Shown here piece by piece: positions 47,379 to 54,902 of a stretch of 64,000 nucleotides of DNA. The notes under the pieces are model-generated. The model was not told the origin of the DNA. It saw only the letters and a list, made by a program, of their open reading frames with translations, and did not search any database. Source of the stretch: Adhaeribacter pallidiroseus (GTDB lineage: Bacteria; Bacteroidota; Bacteroidia; Cytophagales; Hymenobacteraceae); NCBI RefSeq assembly GCF_003340495.1, contig NZ_QASA01000001.1, positions 1,674,001 through 1,738,000 of the forward strand. The letters run 5' to 3'. Each line of letters begins with the position of its first letter. The first letter of the stretch is position 1. The translations under genes and the position numbers were made by a program.

Positions 47379-47549
47379 GTTGTCCTGGTTCTTTGATTTT
47401 GGAAACTAGCCGGTAATTGAACCAAGAAAGTAGAAAATACTCTCTGTTAAATAAAAATAACTACCAGATCAAATACAGTTTGAATGGATTTGCTTCAATG
47501 GTTAACTTTTAACTGTTTACGAAAAAAGCACTGCCGGATAAAGTGGATA

Positions 47550-47571
47550 TAAACACCAGTACTGGTGTTTA
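47550..47571. promoter_or_regulatory. Perfect 22-bp palindrome, possible operator
   Basis: TAAACACCAGT followed directly by its reverse complement ACTGGTGTTTA, with no spacer. It sits 26 bases before the start of the next gene, as an operator for a dimeric regulator would. No regulator can be assigned. Confidence 0.6.
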
Positions 47572-47597
47572 GCAGTAAGTTGGGCTAAATTGATAGA

Positions 47598-48128
47598 ATG
47601 AATTTCAATCCTAAAGAAGAAATAAATGAGTTATTGACCCTGAACAAAGAAATTGGTTTAAGAATAGACTGTTCCGGAAACCATCTGATGATAGAAAAGC
47701 AAAGGAATTCATGGGAGTTCATTTATTGGCTGGTGCTAATTATTGGAATTCCGGCCTATTACATATTGACCGACTACTCGATTAAGGGGTTGATTATTAT
47801 GATTGCTCTAGCCTTTGCATTTATATATTTAATTTATAATAGTTTACTAGCCTCCAATAGCCTAGTTTTTGATTTAGATAAAAGGATTCTTGCAATCTCG
47901 CCAAGAAAATGGATTTACAAGAAAGAGCGAAGATTGCTGTTTGATGAAATTAAAAATGTTTCCTTGGAGCAGAAATCTTTTGGAAGAGGGCAAAGACCTG
48001 GAAGAAGACTCAACATAGAAACTACCCACGGACAAATTATTTCAGCAGTAGACTTCAGAAGTGTGTCATTAGCTGAAACAGTAGAGAAGTTTCTAAAAAA
48101 TAGAATATTTACTAACAGAACAACTTAG
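47598..48128 (+). CDS. Hypothetical protein with two membrane helices
   Basis: Unrecognised 176-residue protein. Two hydrophobic helices lie at about 40-58 (FIYWLVLIIGIPAYYIL) and 63-86 (GLIIMIALAFAFIYLIY). The C-terminal 80 residues look like a small beta domain (SLVFDLDKRILAISPRKW, RRLLFDEIKNVSLEQ, RLNIETTHGQIISAVDF) with a final helix, similar in pattern to bacterial PH-like domains that follow two helices. The stop codon overlaps the first base of a long hairpin. A perfect palindrome lies just upstream. Its codons look AT-richer than those of the housekeeping genes. Confidence 0.72.
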   Translation: MNFNPKEEINELLTLNKEIGLRIDCSGNHLMIEKQRNSWEFIYWLVLIIGIPAYYILTDYSIKGLIIMIALAFAFIYLIYNSLLASNSLVFDLDKRILAISPRKWIYKKERRLLFDEIKNVSLEQKSFGRGQRPGRRLNIETTHGQIISAVDFRSVSLAETVEKFLKNRIFTNRTT

Positions 48129-48196
48129 TACAATGGTTAGTATAAAAGTCAGCCTCGGCCGACGGCCTCCGCCGCCTTTTATACTAACCATTGTAC
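48128..48196. repeat. Perfect 21-bp inverted repeat with GC-rich loop
   Basis: Bases 48128-48148 are the exact reverse complement of 48176-48196; the arms contain GGTTAGTATAAAA. The 27-base loop is GC-rich and itself contains CGGCCGACGGCC, so a second small stem is possible. It begins at the last base of the preceding stop codon. There is no T run as for an intrinsic terminator. Confidence 0.85.
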
Positions 48197-48358
48197 GCAA
48201 TCCGGAAAGTACCTAACATGCACTAAATAGAAAACTCCATAAAGTACTGATATTAAATTGTAAATAGACAATGACGCATGAATGACGCATTAAATACAAT
48301 GATGAAGTTAGAATGATTTTCAGGTTAGATGTAATTTTGTTTCAAACAAGAATAAATT

Positions 48359-49107
48359 ATGAAACAGCCACAATTAGGTAAAAAATTTTAGAGTTAAGAC
48401 TTGCAAAGGGATTAACACAAAGTGAGCTCGCTGAGAAATGCAATATCGGTTTGAGAACTATTCAGCGGATTGAATTAGCCGAAGTTACTCCCAGGAGTTA
48501 TACCTTGAAGTTAATTTCTGCAAGCCTGGATTATGAGGTGTTCCACGCATCTGGTAAACCTTCCTTAAAACCCACCCGGATAACTTATAAGTTCAAAATT
48601 AGACTTGAGCAGTTATACAAAACTGCTTTGAATTTATTTAGCTTAAAAACGCAGCCATTTCGGAAATCAGCAATTGTTTCTGTTCCATGTATTTCAATCA
48701 TTCTATTCTTCTCACTTACCGGATTTCAAGAATATGAAGAACTAGGGCCCTATTCTATAGCTCAATTAAATCTTAAATATGTTGATTGGTTTAATGCGGG
48801 GCAAATAGATTCTATTGGATTAATGTATCAGGAAAATGCCTGCTTTATTCCTTATAATCATGTAGAGATTCATGGCAGAAAAAATATTAAAAAGTACTAT
48901 CGCGCACTTTATAATTCAGGTTTCAGATTTTATAAAAATGAATCTAAAGTATTAATGGTGAAGGATTCAATTACGGTTGAAAGAGGTATTTGGCTTGCGA
49001 ATAACAATATTAATTACACAGGAACTTATTTAGCTCACTGGAAACTCTCTTCTAACGGAAGATGGCACATTGAAAACAGTATGTCAAATGGCGATAATAT
49101 CAAATAA
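48359..49107 (+). pseudogene. XRE-type HTH fused to NTF2-like domain, frameshifted in a poly-A run
   Basis: The intact reading would start at ATG 48359 (MKQPQLGKK) and give an XRE helix-turn-helix (LRLAKGLTQSELAEKCNIGL, RTIQRIELAEVTPRS), then a membrane segment (AIVSVPCISIILFFSLTGF) and an NTF2/SnoaL-like domain (YSIAQLNLKYVDWFNAGQID, HVEIHGRKNIKKYYRAL, HWKLSSNGRWHIENS). The run of six A at 48380-48385 puts a TAG into frame; seven A would restore it. The open frame after the shift begins at a TTG (48451) and lacks half the HTH. A DNA-binding domain tethered to an exported sensor-like domain is an odd but plausible membrane regulator. Either a real lesion, phase variation, or a sequencing error. 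Confidence 0.72.
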
Positions 49108-49138
49108 ACGCGAAAAAATAAGGCCAGCGTACAACACT

Positions 49139-49169
49139 GTGTAAAAATGCGTTGAAACGCATTCTACAC
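49139..49169. repeat. Interrupted hairpin after the HTH/NTF2-like gene
   Basis: GTGTA (49139-49143) and AATGCGTT (49146-49153) pair with AACGCATT (49156-49163) and TACAC (49165-49169), with a small internal mismatch. It starts 31 bases after the stop, preceded by GCGTACAAC, a sequence also found inverted at the end of the hairpin at 48196. Confidence 0.6.
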
Positions 49170-49190
49170 CAACCTTTAATATTTCTTTAA

Positions 49191-49769
49191 ATGACCGAAC
49201 TGGAAAAATACATACAAACGTACTTTGGCGTAAGCAACCAAGACTTGACTGCTATTAGTTCGTTCTTTAAAACCATGACTCTCACTAAAGGCGACTTTTT
49301 CCTGAAAACCGGCCAGCGTTCCGATAAGTTGGGTTTTGTACAAACAGGTATTATGCGCGAGTATGTTTATCTGCAAGACAAAGAAGTAACCATATGAATA
49401 TCCACCACAGGGTATTTTGTGGTAGATCTGGCGAGTTTTATTTTTAATCAACCGGCCCGGTGGAATATCCAAGCCTTAACCGATTGCGTGCTGTACGTTA
49501 TTGAAACCACCGATTACCAAAACATAGGACGAATAATCCCGCATTGGACCGAGCTGGAGAAGCTTTTTATAGCCAAATGCTTTATAGTGTTGGAAGACCG
49601 CGTATTACAACACCTTTCCTTATCCGCGGAAGAACGCTACGAGCAACTTTTTAACTTTAATAAAGAATTATTTAACCAGGTACCCTTACAATACTTGGCT
49701 TCTATGTTAGGGATGACTCCGGAAACGTTTAGTCGGATAAGAAAAAAAACAGCGGCAAAAACTTCTTGA
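49191..49769 (+). pseudogene. Crp/Fnr family regulator interrupted by one in-frame TGA
   Basis: A cyclic-nucleotide-binding-type regulator of 192 codons. The N-terminal cupin domain (LTKGDFFLKTGQRSDKLGFVQTG) and a C-terminal helical region (VPLQYLASMLGMTPETFSRIRKK) are in the same frame. A single TGA at 49395-49397 separates them, at a site where related proteins have a tryptophan (VTxWISTTGYF), so a TGG to TGA change is likely. Everything else is intact. The SRPBCC-type gene follows by 137 bases. This is either a recent null mutation, read-through, or a base error. Confidence 0.8.
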
Positions 49770-49905
49770 TTTTTGTCAAGAGCAAACCTTGATTTTGTGC
49801 GGAACTTTACAGCGTTCATTAACCAAGAACGACAAAGTCAAAATCAATTTTATTCACCGCAAAAATCCTCCTGGTAACTGGAGGTTTGCTCTAAGCAACC
49901 AAGTA

Positions 49906-50340
49906 ATGAAAGTCATTAACCCGAATGCACCCGTAAAATGCAGCAAATCAATAACTATCAATACCGATAGTAAAACCGTCTGGGCCATATTAACGAACAT
50001 CAACCACAGGGCCAATTGGCAAAAAGAGATTAGCCAACCGAAACTTCATGGCGAACTCAAACCCGAAACAACTTTTGATTGGAAAATCAGTGGTGCCAAA
50101 ATCTATTCTACTTTACACACGGTCAAGCCTAACAGTCAATTTGGTTGGATCGGCAAAACTTTTGGCATGTTTGCTATCCATAACTGGACATTAACCGAAG
50201 TAGACGGAAAAACCACGATACAAGTGGAGGAAAGTATGTCTGGTTTATTAGCTAGTCTATTCAAAAAGAACTTTAATAAAAGCTTGGAAAAAGGGATGCA
50301 ACAATGGCTTTACTTACTAAAACAAGAATGTGAAAAGTAA
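49906..50340 (+). CDS. SRPBCC (START-like) superfamily protein
   Basis: Small protein of 144 residues of the polyketide cyclase/SRPBCC ligand-binding fold: KSITINTDSKTVWAILTNINHRANWQKEI at the N-terminus, FDWKISGAKIYSTLH in the middle, and a C-terminal helix with SLEKGMQQWLYLLKQ. Such proteins bind or modify small hydrophobic molecules and are often adjacent to regulators. ATG 49906 starts directly at the fold; the open frame reaches back to 49789 but adds no recognisable sequence. It follows a broken Crp/Fnr regulator, a pair often seen in Bacteroidota. Confidence 0.84.
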   Translation: MKVINPNAPVKCSKSITINTDSKTVWAILTNINHRANWQKEISQPKLHGELKPETTFDWKISGAKIYSTLHTVKPNSQFGWIGKTFGMFAIHNWTLTEVDGKTTIQVEESMSGLLASLFKKNFNKSLEKGMQQWLYLLKQECEK

Positions 50341-50426
50341 ACCAAGTAAAAAGCGGTTGCTATCCGTTTGGCTGAGTAACTAGAGTTAATGGGATTTACA
50401 ATTTTAATTATACTTCTTTACCTTTC

Positions 50427-51224
50427 CTATTCCACTTTTACTGTAAAGTTTGAAGTATCGGTTTCCATAGTGCCATTTTCTAATAAATAAACCACTGCTT
50501 GCAGGCGGTACTCACCGGTTTTCGCAATCTTAGACGACCACATGGTCATGGTTGAATCGGGATTTGAATAAACAGTGTCTCTCGGTCTAGAATTATCGGA
50601 AAGGTTTGTAACAACACAATATTGCTTGATTTTTAATTGTTTCAAGTGAGATGCATCCGGAATAATCCAAACCTGAGAAAATGCTTTGTTTTGTTTAGCG
50701 ATGATGGTTTTTTTAAATGTTGCTTGAAAAAGCCGTCCTTTTTGTTGCAAGAGGTTACCATTTATATCATATTCGCGGAAATACATTACTTTTTCCCTTA
50801 AGTCATAAAATTTAAATACTTTAATTTTGGTAGGATAAGCAGTTATCCACCATTTTCCGTCGCGTAAAAGGGCCGTTGAATCTTGAAAGCCATCATAAAA
50901 CGCTATATATTCCGCAAATTTTTTACCTTTTAAATAATAGGCCTCTGATTTTTTTATTCTGCTGGGGTAATACTCCGATTGAATCCCCTGCTTGGTATCA
51001 TTTACATAAGTAGATATGGCATGCAATCTTCCTTTCTCATCAAAAGTATAAACTTCTCCATTTTTCATCCCATTAACCAAGGGTGCTTTTAAACGCATGA
51101 TATTAGATTTATCAAACTGAAATAAAGTATTGTCTTTTATCTCTTCTCTGAAATCGTTGTGCTTATCGGAACAAGCTAAAGGCAGCAGTATAGTAATGAG
51201 AAAAGTAAAAATTACCCCCTTCAT
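50427..51224 (-). CDS. Lipoprotein with MORN/YwqK-like repeats
   Basis: Exported lipoprotein of 265 residues (lipobox LPLAC). The N-terminal half has weak repeats of the type NGEVYTFDEKGRLHAISTYVND and KQGIQSEYYPSRIKKSEAYYLKGKK, similar to the MORN-like strands of YwqK-family proteins. The C-terminal half contains a beta-sandwich-like region ending SNFTVKVE. The open frame extends to 51284, but those extra codons read into the 104-nt dispersed element and lack a signal, so ATG 51224 is the start. Function unknown. Confidence 0.75.
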   Translation of the reverse strand: MKGVIFTFLITILLPLACSDKHNDFREEIKDNTLFQFDKSNIMRLKAPLVNGMKNGEVYTFDEKGRLHAISTYVNDTKQGIQSEYYPSRIKKSEAYYLKGKKFAEYIAFYDGFQDSTALLRDGKWWITAYPTKIKVFKFYDLREKVMYFREYDINGNLLQQKGRLFQATFKKTIIAKQNKAFSQVWIIPDASHLKQLKIKQYCVVTNLSDNSRPRDTVYSNPDSTMTMWSSKIAKTGEYRLQAVVYLLENGTMETDTSNFTVKVE

Positions 51225-51270
51225 AAAAGATGATTTTATGAGAAATTTAAAAATTAAGCTGTTTTGAATT

Positions 51271-51374
51271 AAGTAACAGGACAAAATTAAGTTGATAAAA
51301 TCCTGAGTTTAAGCAATTGATGATTAAAGGTATAACGATCGAATAACGAACAACTAAAAACGACCAACTACTTA
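51271..51374 (+). repeat. 104-nt dispersed element, copy 6
   Basis: About 89% identical to 23399-23502 over the full 104 bases, without gaps. Right end GAATAAC GAACAAC TAAAAAC GACCAAC TACTTA. It lies upstream of the lipoprotein start and ends three bases from the stop of the pseudouridine synthase gene. Confidence 0.85.
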
Positions 51375-51376
51375 TT

Positions 51377-51967
51377 TTAAAATATACTGAGTATTTCTTC
51401 TATCTGGTTAGTTACTTCTATTACTTGCCCAACTGGCAAATTTCCCAGGTGAAGCTCCCCAATACGCACTCTTATTAAACGCAAGGTTGGAAAACCAACG
51501 GCGGCCGTCATTTTGCGGATTTGCCGATTTTTGCCTTCGGTGAGCGTTAGGGACACCCAGCTTGTAGGACCGTGCCGGTCGTCGCGGATTTTTCGGGCTC
51601 GGGCGCTAAACTCCGGGTTAGAGGCTAATTTATAAGCCGCGCAAGGCTTGGTTTGGTATTTTTGGTTCCGCACACCGATTTCTACGCCTTGTTGCAGTTG
51701 GGCAATCGCTTCCGGAGTAATCAGGCCATCAACCTGGGCAAAGTATTCTTTCTCCATTTTACTACTGGTAAAGAAAGTACTTACTTTTCCGTCGGTGGTG
51801 AGCAGCAATAAACCTTCGCTGTCTTCGTCTAAGCGGCCAACGGCCATGGTGCCATCCGGAAACGGGTATAATTCACCTAAGCGTTTTTTCTTGTTTGCTT
51901 CTCCCACAAACTGGCTTAAATAACCATAAGGCTTGTGCAGCTTAAAATGGCGGTGCAACATTGCCAT
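51377..51967 (-). CDS. rRNA pseudouridine synthase, RluE-like
   Basis: Cytoplasmic enzyme of 196 residues converting uridine to pseudouridine in rRNA. The catalytic aspartate is in GRLDEDSEGLLLLTTDGKV, motif KMEKEYFAQVDG follows, and the C-terminal ITLTEGKNRQIRKM-type segment is VSLTLTEGKNRQIRKMTAAVGFPTLRLIRV, split here as LTEGKNRQIRKM and FPTLRLIRVRIG. The absence of an S4 domain and the start at HRHFKLHKPYGYLSQF fit the RluE group (which modifies U2457 of 23S rRNA in E. coli). Exact target unproven. ATG 51967 or 51961. Confidence 0.92.
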   Translation of the reverse strand: MAMLHRHFKLHKPYGYLSQFVGEANKKKRLGELYPFPDGTMAVGRLDEDSEGLLLLTTDGKVSTFFTSSKMEKEYFAQVDGLITPEAIAQLQQGVEIGVRNQKYQTKPCAAYKLASNPEFSARARKIRDDRHGPTSWVSLTLTEGKNRQIRKMTAAVGFPTLRLIRVRIGELHLGNLPVGQVIEVTNQIEEILSIF

Positions 51968-52431
51968 AATCTAAATAATTTAAGATTAGAAAAAGCAAAG
52001 ATAAGCAGGGTTTCGCTTTAATAGGCACTTTTCTATTCTTGCAAATCGCTACGGTCAGCAGTTAATGGCGCCTCCAGGCGACCTTTCTGAGGTTAATACA
52101 ATATCTTCAGGATCTCAAGTTAAAATTTAACCAGCCTAAAGCGTTCTAAACTCTATCCGAATAACCAAAAAAAGAGCCTTTAACTATAAAACAAGTTTAT
52201 GTACACAACCGGCAAATGATTGAAGCTTAACTTAAGACAGCTCTTTTATTCTGGGTTATTTCTCCAGCCTGGAAAAGGCTCCACGGGTAAGCTGCTAGGA
52301 GTACACCCCGCAGCCAGAATAGGGTGGATTATGTATACTATAGCATACGTGCAGGCATAATGCTAGCAATTAAGAATTTTTACATTCATATTTACTAAGC
52401 ACGCCAATGCAAAATTTAAAAAAATACACAA
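51968..52431. other. Divergent spacer
   Basis: No gene or structure recognised apart from AAATTTAAAAA at 52412-52422, ten bases before the GNAT start. Confidence 0.45.
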
Positions 52432-52830
52432 ATGCATATCACTTACCAAATAGGCGTTCTTCCAACGGTAACACAAGTAACCGCGCTGTATAATGCAGCC
52501 GGGTTACCAAGACCAACCCATGACCCGGAGCGAATGCAACAGATGTATGCTCATTCTAATTTGGTGGTAACGGCTTGGGAAGGCGATACGTTAATCGGAG
52601 TTTCCCGGTCCATTACGGATTGGGTCTGGAGTTGTTACCTGGCCGATTTAGCCGTTGACCCAAGTTATCAAAAATCCGGCATTGGTAAAAAGCTGATTCA
52701 GCTAACGAAAGAAAAAGCGGGAGAACAATCGATGGTGTTGTTGCTTTCGGTTCCGACGGCCCTGGAGTATTACCCCAGAGTAGGTATGCAAAAAGTAGAA
52801 AATGGCTTTATCTTACCCCGGGAAAAATAA
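52432..52830 (+). CDS. GNAT family N-acetyltransferase
   Basis: Acetyl-CoA-dependent acyltransferase of 132 residues. Motif A is LADLAVDPSYQKSGIGKKLI, with the acetyl-CoA pyrophosphate loop Q-x-x-G-I-G; later strands give MVLLLSVPTALEYYPRVGM, typical of small GNAT proteins. The N-terminal half has LPRPTHDPERMQQMY and VVTAWEGDTLIGVSR. Substrate is unknown. It stands alone on the plus strand, followed by a Crp/Fnr regulator 107 bases on. Confidence 0.9.
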   Translation: MHITYQIGVLPTVTQVTALYNAAGLPRPTHDPERMQQMYAHSNLVVTAWEGDTLIGVSRSITDWVWSCYLADLAVDPSYQKSGIGKKLIQLTKEKAGEQSMVLLLSVPTALEYYPRVGMQKVENGFILPREK

Positions 52831-52937
52831 TTATAGCCCTATTTTTTTTAATTTTGGAAGACGCCTTTTTTAAATTTATCGTCGTTTAAGCGCCTAATTA
52901 CGCGGGGACCTTTACTGCTTACCATAATTTTAAAAAT

Positions 52938-53513
52938 ATGGCCGAAAAGCTGTTGCAGCATTTGCAGAAATTTATAGTAGTACCGGCAGAAGCCAAGCCT
53001 TTAGTTGCGGGCAGCTTGCTGCCGTTCCAAGTAAAGAAAAAGCAGAATTTGCTCGAAAATGGCCAGATTTGCACATACAATTATTTTGTAGAAAAAGGTT
53101 GTTTGCGCTTATTTTTCATAAATGATAAAGGAATTGAGCAAACCACGCAGTTTTCCATTGAAAATTGGTGGTTATCGGATTACTCTTCTTTCTCCAGGCA
53201 GCAGCCCAGTACTTTCTTTATTCAGGCGGTAGAAAATACTACGGTGTGGGCTCTTAGCTGGCAAGCGCAGGAACAGCTTTTTTTAAATTTCCCGCCGCTG
53301 GAGCGGTATTTCCGGTTGGTGTACCAAAGAGCTTACGCCGCGGAACAGTGGCGGATAAAATATATTTATGATTTTTCGAAGGAAGAGATGTATCAGCATT
53401 TCAGTTCCCACTATCCGGGGTTTGTACAACGAATCCCGCAGTATTTACTGGCTTCTTTTTTAGGTTTTACCCCAGAATATTTGAGCGAAATCCGGAAAAA
53501 GAGCATTTCTTAA
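52938..53513 (+). CDS. Crp/Fnr family transcriptional regulator
   Basis: Regulator of 191 residues. The cupin domain (about 20-115) has LLPFQVKKKQNLLENGQICTYNYFVEKGCLRLF, quoted here by its parts QICTYNYFVEKGCLRLF and QFSIENWWLSDY. The C-terminal region ends FPPLERYFRLVYQRAYAAEQ and RIPQYLLASFLGFTPEYLSEIRKK, a shortened winged helix as in many Bacteroidota members. It is intact, unlike its relative at 49191. It is followed by an AhpD-like gene 69 bases downstream, its likely target. Confidence 0.9.
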   Translation: MAEKLLQHLQKFIVVPAEAKPLVAGSLLPFQVKKKQNLLENGQICTYNYFVEKGCLRLFFINDKGIEQTTQFSIENWWLSDYSSFSRQQPSTFFIQAVENTTVWALSWQAQEQLFLNFPPLERYFRLVYQRAYAAEQWRIKYIYDFSKEEMYQHFSSHYPGFVQRIPQYLLASFLGFTPEYLSEIRKKSIS

Positions 53514-53545
53514 ACCAGTTTAAGTTTTATCAGGCACCACCTGCA

Positions 53546-53553
53546 TAGCTTTG
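53546..53553 (+). promoter_or_regulatory. Candidate -7 box for the AhpD-like gene
   Basis: TAGCTTTG, exact TAnnTTTG, 29 bases before the ATG at 53583. Upstream AT-rich sequence could hold the -33 element but no clear TTTG is placed at the right distance. Confidence 0.4.
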
Positions 53554-53582
53554 TTTAAAATTAAATCCTAAAGCTCTAAGCT

Positions 53583-54020
53583 ATGAACAACCGTGTTAAC
53601 ATTGCCGAAACAGAACCCCAGGCCTACAAAGCCATGTATGCCTTAGTAAATTACCTGCAAACCACACCATTGAACAAAACTCGGTTAGAACTTATTCAGG
53701 TAAGAGCCTCCCAAATAAACGGTTGTGCTTTTTGTTTGAATATGCATACCAAAGATGCCTTAAAGAACGGCGAAACGGCTCAAAGGCTTTTTTTGTTAAA
53801 TGCCTGGAGAGAAACTAATTTATTTACCGAAGAAGAAAAAGTAATTCTGGCTCTGACAGAAGAAGTTACGCTTATTCACCAGGGTGGCGTTACCAACGAG
53901 ACCTACCAAAAAGCAGAACAACTCTTGGGTAAAAATTATGTGGCTCAGGTGATTATGGCAATAATTACCATTAACGCCTGGAACCGGATTGCCATTGCCA
54001 CCGAGTTGCCGGTTGGTTAA
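53583..54020 (+). CDS. Carboxymuconolactone decarboxylase family (AhpD-like) protein
   Basis: Helical protein of 145 residues. The redox motif C48-A-F-C51 with H55 (INGCAFCLNMHTKDAL) matches alkylhydroperoxidase-like members of the family, so a thiol peroxidase or reductase role is likely. The preceding VRASQ and following WRETNLFTEEEKVILALTE are also family features. The gene follows a Crp/Fnr regulator on the same strand, a frequent pair in Bacteroidota, and has its own candidate promoter. Confidence 0.92.
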   Translation: MNNRVNIAETEPQAYKAMYALVNYLQTTPLNKTRLELIQVRASQINGCAFCLNMHTKDALKNGETAQRLFLLNAWRETNLFTEEEKVILALTEEVTLIHQGGVTNETYQKAEQLLGKNYVAQVIMAIITINAWNRIAIATELPVG

Positions 54021-54171
54021 TTTAAAAAAATCCTGGTTCTGAAAAGCAAAACCTTCACGAAAGTATATGTACTAATAGTAATAATTAATTAGCAGATGAG
54101 ATAAAGCGGAAGAATCTAAGGGCACGTTTTTTATACTACTTCATCCCTTTACTTTTTTAAATTTTGATGGT

Positions 54172-54789
54172 TTAGAAACTAAAATCCGCGGTTAGCTGCA
54201 AAATTTCGTATTTGAATTCTTGCGCAGCTGCTCTTTGGGTAAGTCCTATGTGGTTAAAGCCGTGCGTAAAGCGGGCGTTTAAACTTATCTGCTTCCAAGC
54301 TTGGAAACCTAACCCACCCGTAATGCCGATACTACGTTCTTCGGTGCCGTGCGTAGAATTGGTAGTTTGTCCGTTACTTTCTTCTTCAGCCGCAATTAAT
54401 AAATCAAACTGAGGACCAGCCATTAATATTACTTTTGGTATAATCCGGTATTTAAGCAATAGCGGCAAAGACAAATAGCTATGCTTGTAATGGGTGCTCA
54501 AGTTGCGGTTCTCGCCGTTAAATTGGGCATATAAGTATTCTTGTTGCAGGGAAAAGTTATAGGGTAAGGGAACTTCTAACGAAAAACCAAGCAGAAAACC
54601 AGGCTGCCACGAAGCCTCCACCGGAACCATGGGCGGCGGGTAGCCTTTGTTGAAATTCATATTCGAGTAGTTCATCCCGAATTTAAACCCAAAACGAACA
54701 GACCGGTTTGAATCAAATACCTCATCAGTTTGCGCTAAACTATTGTAATACAAAAAACAAGAGAGTAATAGCAGTAAAAATTTTTTCAT
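54172..54789 (-). CDS. Outer-membrane beta-barrel (PorT-like porin family) protein
   Basis: Exported protein of 205 residues: signal peptide ending YNSLAQ, then RFGFKFGMNYSNMNF at the start of the barrel and amphipathic strands (LGFSLEVPLPYNFSLQQEYLYA, quoted in part as FSLQQEYLYA; LSLPLLLKYRI; GITGGLGFQAW; FKYEILQLTADFSF). The C-terminal phenylalanine and strand pattern fit the outer-membrane protein beta-barrel family common in Bacteroidota. ATG 54789 is used because the codon six bases upstream is a GTG with no added signal. Role unknown. Confidence 0.82.
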   Translation of the reverse strand: MKKFLLLLLSCFLYYNSLAQTDEVFDSNRSVRFGFKFGMNYSNMNFNKGYPPPMVPVEASWQPGFLLGFSLEVPLPYNFSLQQEYLYAQFNGENRNLSTHYKHSYLSLPLLLKYRIIPKVILMAGPQFDLLIAAEEESNGQTTNSTHGTEERSIGITGGLGFQAWKQISLNARFTHGFNHIGLTQRAAAQEFKYEILQLTADFSF

Positions 54790-54902
54790 TTGCACGGAAA
54801 GCTTATTCGTTATTTAGGTTATCGGTACCAGGTTAAGCATTAGAGCCGGCTACAAAAATGAAATAAAACGGCATCGGAATGTATGCTGACTACTTCCAAA
54901 AA

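Noticed and set aside
48128-48196. Canonical integron attC site
   Set aside because: The arms do not give RYYYAAC and GTTRRRY core sites; only the general layout fits, so it is kept as an open finding and not called attC.
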